From the NCBI GenBank assembly GCA_005656395.1, contig SRSI01000050.1, positions 2,604,001 through 2,668,000 on the forward strand: DNA of 64,000 nt. Direction: 5' to 3'. A program made the position numbers and the translations under genes. This stretch comes from Strongyloides papillosus (lineage: Eukaryota; Nematoda; Chromadorea; Rhabditida; Strongyloididae). Shown here piece by piece: positions 61,501 through 64,000 of the stretch; position 1 is the first letter of the stretch; every line of letters begins with the position of its first letter. The notes below the pieces were generated by a model, which saw only the letters and a program-made list of their open reading frames with translations, was not told where the DNA came from and did no database searches.

Positions 61501-62336
61501 ACATTCCTTAGTATTTTTGCTTCTTCAAAAACAGTTTACTGTGGTGCAGGATTATCAACACCTAATTTTTCATTCCCATTAAGAAACTGGCAAAATGCCG
61601 CATATAAAAATAGTTTACCAGCAACTGGATATAAAATTAAAACATTAGCACGAAGATTACAAGAAGGCTACCACCTTACAACTAGTGGTAAATTCAACGA
61701 TGCTATAGATAAATTCCGTCAAATTTTACTATCAATTCCACTATTAGTCGTTGACTCTGAACAAGAAGCTAATGAAGCTACACAACTTTTAGATATTTGT
61801 CGTGAATATCTCGTTGGTCTTCTTATGGAAGCTGCTAGAAAAGAATTACCAAAAGCTACTTCTGAAGACCATATTCGTAATTGTGAATTGGCAGTATACT
61901 TTACACATTGCCAACTCCAGCCTGTTCATCAAATATTAACACTTCGTGCTGCTGTGAACTTATGTTTCAAGTTGAAAGAAATGAAAACTTGTGCTTCATT
62001 GTGTAGGAGACTACTCGATCTTGGACCTAAAGCTGAAGTTGCTGCACAAATTAGAAAGATATTATCAGTTGCTGAGAAAGATTGTGTTGATGCTAATAAG
62101 GTTTGTTGTCATTTTTATTATTTTTATATAATTATTTTTTTTAGTTAAATTATGATGAATACAATCCATTTGTTATATGTTCACGTACCTATGTTCCATT
62201 ATATAGAGGAAAACCACAAATAACATGTCCCTTCTGTAAATCATCTTACGCTGAAGAATTTGAAGGTGAGATATGTGATGTATGTGAGGTTGCAGAGATA
62301 GGAAAAGGAGCTTCAGGTTTACGTATACTTATGTAA
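58508..62336 (+). CDS. copa-1: Coatomer subunit alpha (alpha-COP)
   Basis: Scaffold subunit of the COPI coat for Golgi-to-ER retrieval; its WD40 propeller binds dilysine cargo tails. Three exons: 58508-58553, 58607-62100 and 62145-62336 (introns 53 and 44 bp); 1243 residues against about 1230 in animals. The start [20 protein letters not shown] aligns with the family N-terminus. The first propeller (about 1-320) contains [31 protein letters not shown] and [14 protein letters not shown]; a second propeller and alpha-solenoid follow. An acidic linker lies at about 845-910, and the C-terminal epsilon-COP-binding domain ends after LNYDEYNPF and [12 protein letters not shown] in [12 protein letters not shown]. 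The five codons before the ATG are open and could belong to an upstream coding exon. Confidence 0.96.
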
Positions 62337-64000
62337 AAACTATTTTATTTATAATTAATAAAATGGACAAATGAAGGTATACATAGAAGTTATTAAACTC
62401 ATCTTTAATTTATTTATATAATTCTGTATTAATTGTTTTAAAAATTCAAAAAAAAATTTATATTGAAATTTCTATTTATGAACAAAATAGATGTTTCTCA
62501 TACTTTTAGTAACTTTTTTTGATATAATTAAAAATATATTTAACATGTTTTAAAGATTATATTATTGTTTAATGATTATATATTTAAGACTATATATTAT
62601 TTTGTACCATCTAAACATTTTTCAATTAAAAATCTACACCAAACAAAATAAATGTATAAAAGTGTATTATTATTATCATCATCTTTCATGGAGAACTGGA
62701 ATGTCCCTTGTAATGGTAGAAAAAATTTTTTAAATCATTCTTTAAATTTTGACATTCAATTTTCTAGGTGTAATTAACTTGTTCTTCTCTCCTATTTCTC
62801 TTCCTAATTTTGTTTAAGGTATAAAATTTTGAGTTTTATATGTTTTGACTTGATGTATTTAAGACATTCAAAAGCAATCATCTATAATATATATTGTTAA
62901 CTTTTTCTTATTTGAGGTAAATAATTTTTAAAAGAGAATTGTATTTTTATGTAAAATGACATAAACTATCTTATATCATCATCATGGATGATAATGATGG
63001 TAGTTATGTAGAAATAGAGTAGAACTAGATCAAGTTGATGAGTCTCTTCTCCATTTTCTGATGTTTTGTTATGTATACAAATTTAAATGAAAAGAAAGAT
63101 AATATAACATTATGTGATATTTTGATGGAACTTCATTAACTCAATTTATTTAAAACAATTTTTATTATATAGTTTTTCAACAAAAAAATCATTGTAATTA
63201 AAAGTGTAGTATTGTAAAAAAGTAGTAGATATTTTTATTATATTCTATTTTTTGGAATAAATAATTTCGAAACTTTGATTATGACTCATAAACGCATATT
63301 TTTCAAAGTGATACAATTATGTACATGTATGTAATTTTTGATGATATAATCGTATTTTTTTTATTATTCCTGTTGTCGAAATTGATTTTGAAGATGAATA
63401 GAAGAAGAAGAAAATTAGTATATAAAAATATTTTTAAGCAGGTGACTGAAGGAGAGAATATAATACCATTAAAATAAGAAAATAGATTGTAAAAAAATAG
63501 GCAAATTAAAGATAAATTGATAGATATATTTTCTATTCACGTAAATATAAAAATAAATGACTTTTTAACTCTCCATTCAAAAACTGGACCATTATTTCAG
63601 GTGCGAAGAATAATTAAATTAATTTTATTTTTGTTATTTAATAAAACTCATTTTAATATTGTCTTTTATGTTATATTATAATAATGGCAATAGTAAATAA
63701 TTTATTTATTGTACCATCTCTCAATCACTTTCTTCTACTAATACTTAAAAGTTTAATACACAAAACATTAATAATACTGCTTGCTGACATGCAGTTACAA
63801 ATTTTAAAGATGACCGGTTTGGAGCAATTTTGTAATATCATTTGAGTAAGAAAAGAGATAGGATCATAAGTTTTTGGTGTTGGAGAGAAATAAAGAATAC
63901 ATAATATCTACAGAAATTAAAATGAAAGTGACGTTAAGGGGATTGGAGGATTGTATGATGATGATGATTGAAAAATTAAACTTTTTGAAGTGAGGAAAGA
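62337..64000. other. Intergenic, 1.7 kb to window end
   Basis: AT-rich 3' flank of the alpha-COP gene. I see no coding frame, tRNA or repeat. A GC-richer patch at about 62990-63070 and another at 63780-63960 have no assignable function. Confidence 0.45.

Overview
The window looks like a chromosome segment from a parasitic nematode, most likely Strongyloides or a close relative (inference). The reasons are the very AT-rich DNA, introns of only about 37-60 bp with GT..AG ends and T-rich acceptors, protein sequences typical of nematodes, acceptor-like TTTCAG/TTTTAG sites just upstream of several start codons (as expected for spliced-leader trans-splicing), and a ferrochelatase gene that resembles alphaproteobacterial HemH. 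Horizontally acquired ferrochelatase of that type is known from strongyloidid and filarial nematodes.

Layout. 0.2-8.4 kb: a 1.08 kb foldback element with 206-bp terminal inverted repeats sits inside the coding sequence of the ferrochelatase gene. Next come a 120-residue divergent homeodomain gene, a small uncertain ORF and an F-box gene, all on the minus strand. 8.4-11 kb: mostly empty, with one possible decayed coding island near 9.6-10.06 kb. 11-19.4 kb, plus strand: WDR46/Utp7 (ribosome biogenesis), ELYS/MEL-28 (nuclear pore and chromatin) and RPN-9 (proteasome lid). 19.6-26 kb, minus strand: FSN-1 (F-box/SPRY), mitochondrial ribosomal protein L3, bystin and MEF2. 26-33.9 kb: a 7.9 kb AT-rich stretch with no gene I can support, upstream of MEF2. 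33.9-36.2 kb: CAF-1 large subunit. 36.5-39.5 kb: a complete, apparently young LTR retroelement that encodes only Gag and protease and whose leader carries nine covarying short hairpins. 39.7-43 kb: a one-domain LDL-receptor-like membrane protein and TMEM199/Vma12. 43.4-47.2 kb: a MATH plus coiled-coil protein. 49.8-52.7 kb: lipin. 53.5-58 kb, minus strand: WDHD1/AND-1/Ctf4, with a one-base reading-frame break, and a RUS1-family protein. 58.5-62.3 kb: coatomer alpha subunit. The rest is intergenic.

Most genes are conserved single-copy housekeeping genes from unrelated pathways. Themes that recur are ribosome biogenesis (WDR46, bystin, uL3m; bystin and uL3m are 151 bp apart on one strand and may be an operon), chromatin and replication (ELYS, CAF-1, WDHD1), and secretory membrane traffic (TMEM199, alpha-COP). 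The most unusual content is mobile DNA: the foldback element that breaks the ferrochelatase gene, and the Gag-protease retroelement with its hairpin array. I assembled exon structures by eye from splice signals and reading frame; none has been tested against transcripts.
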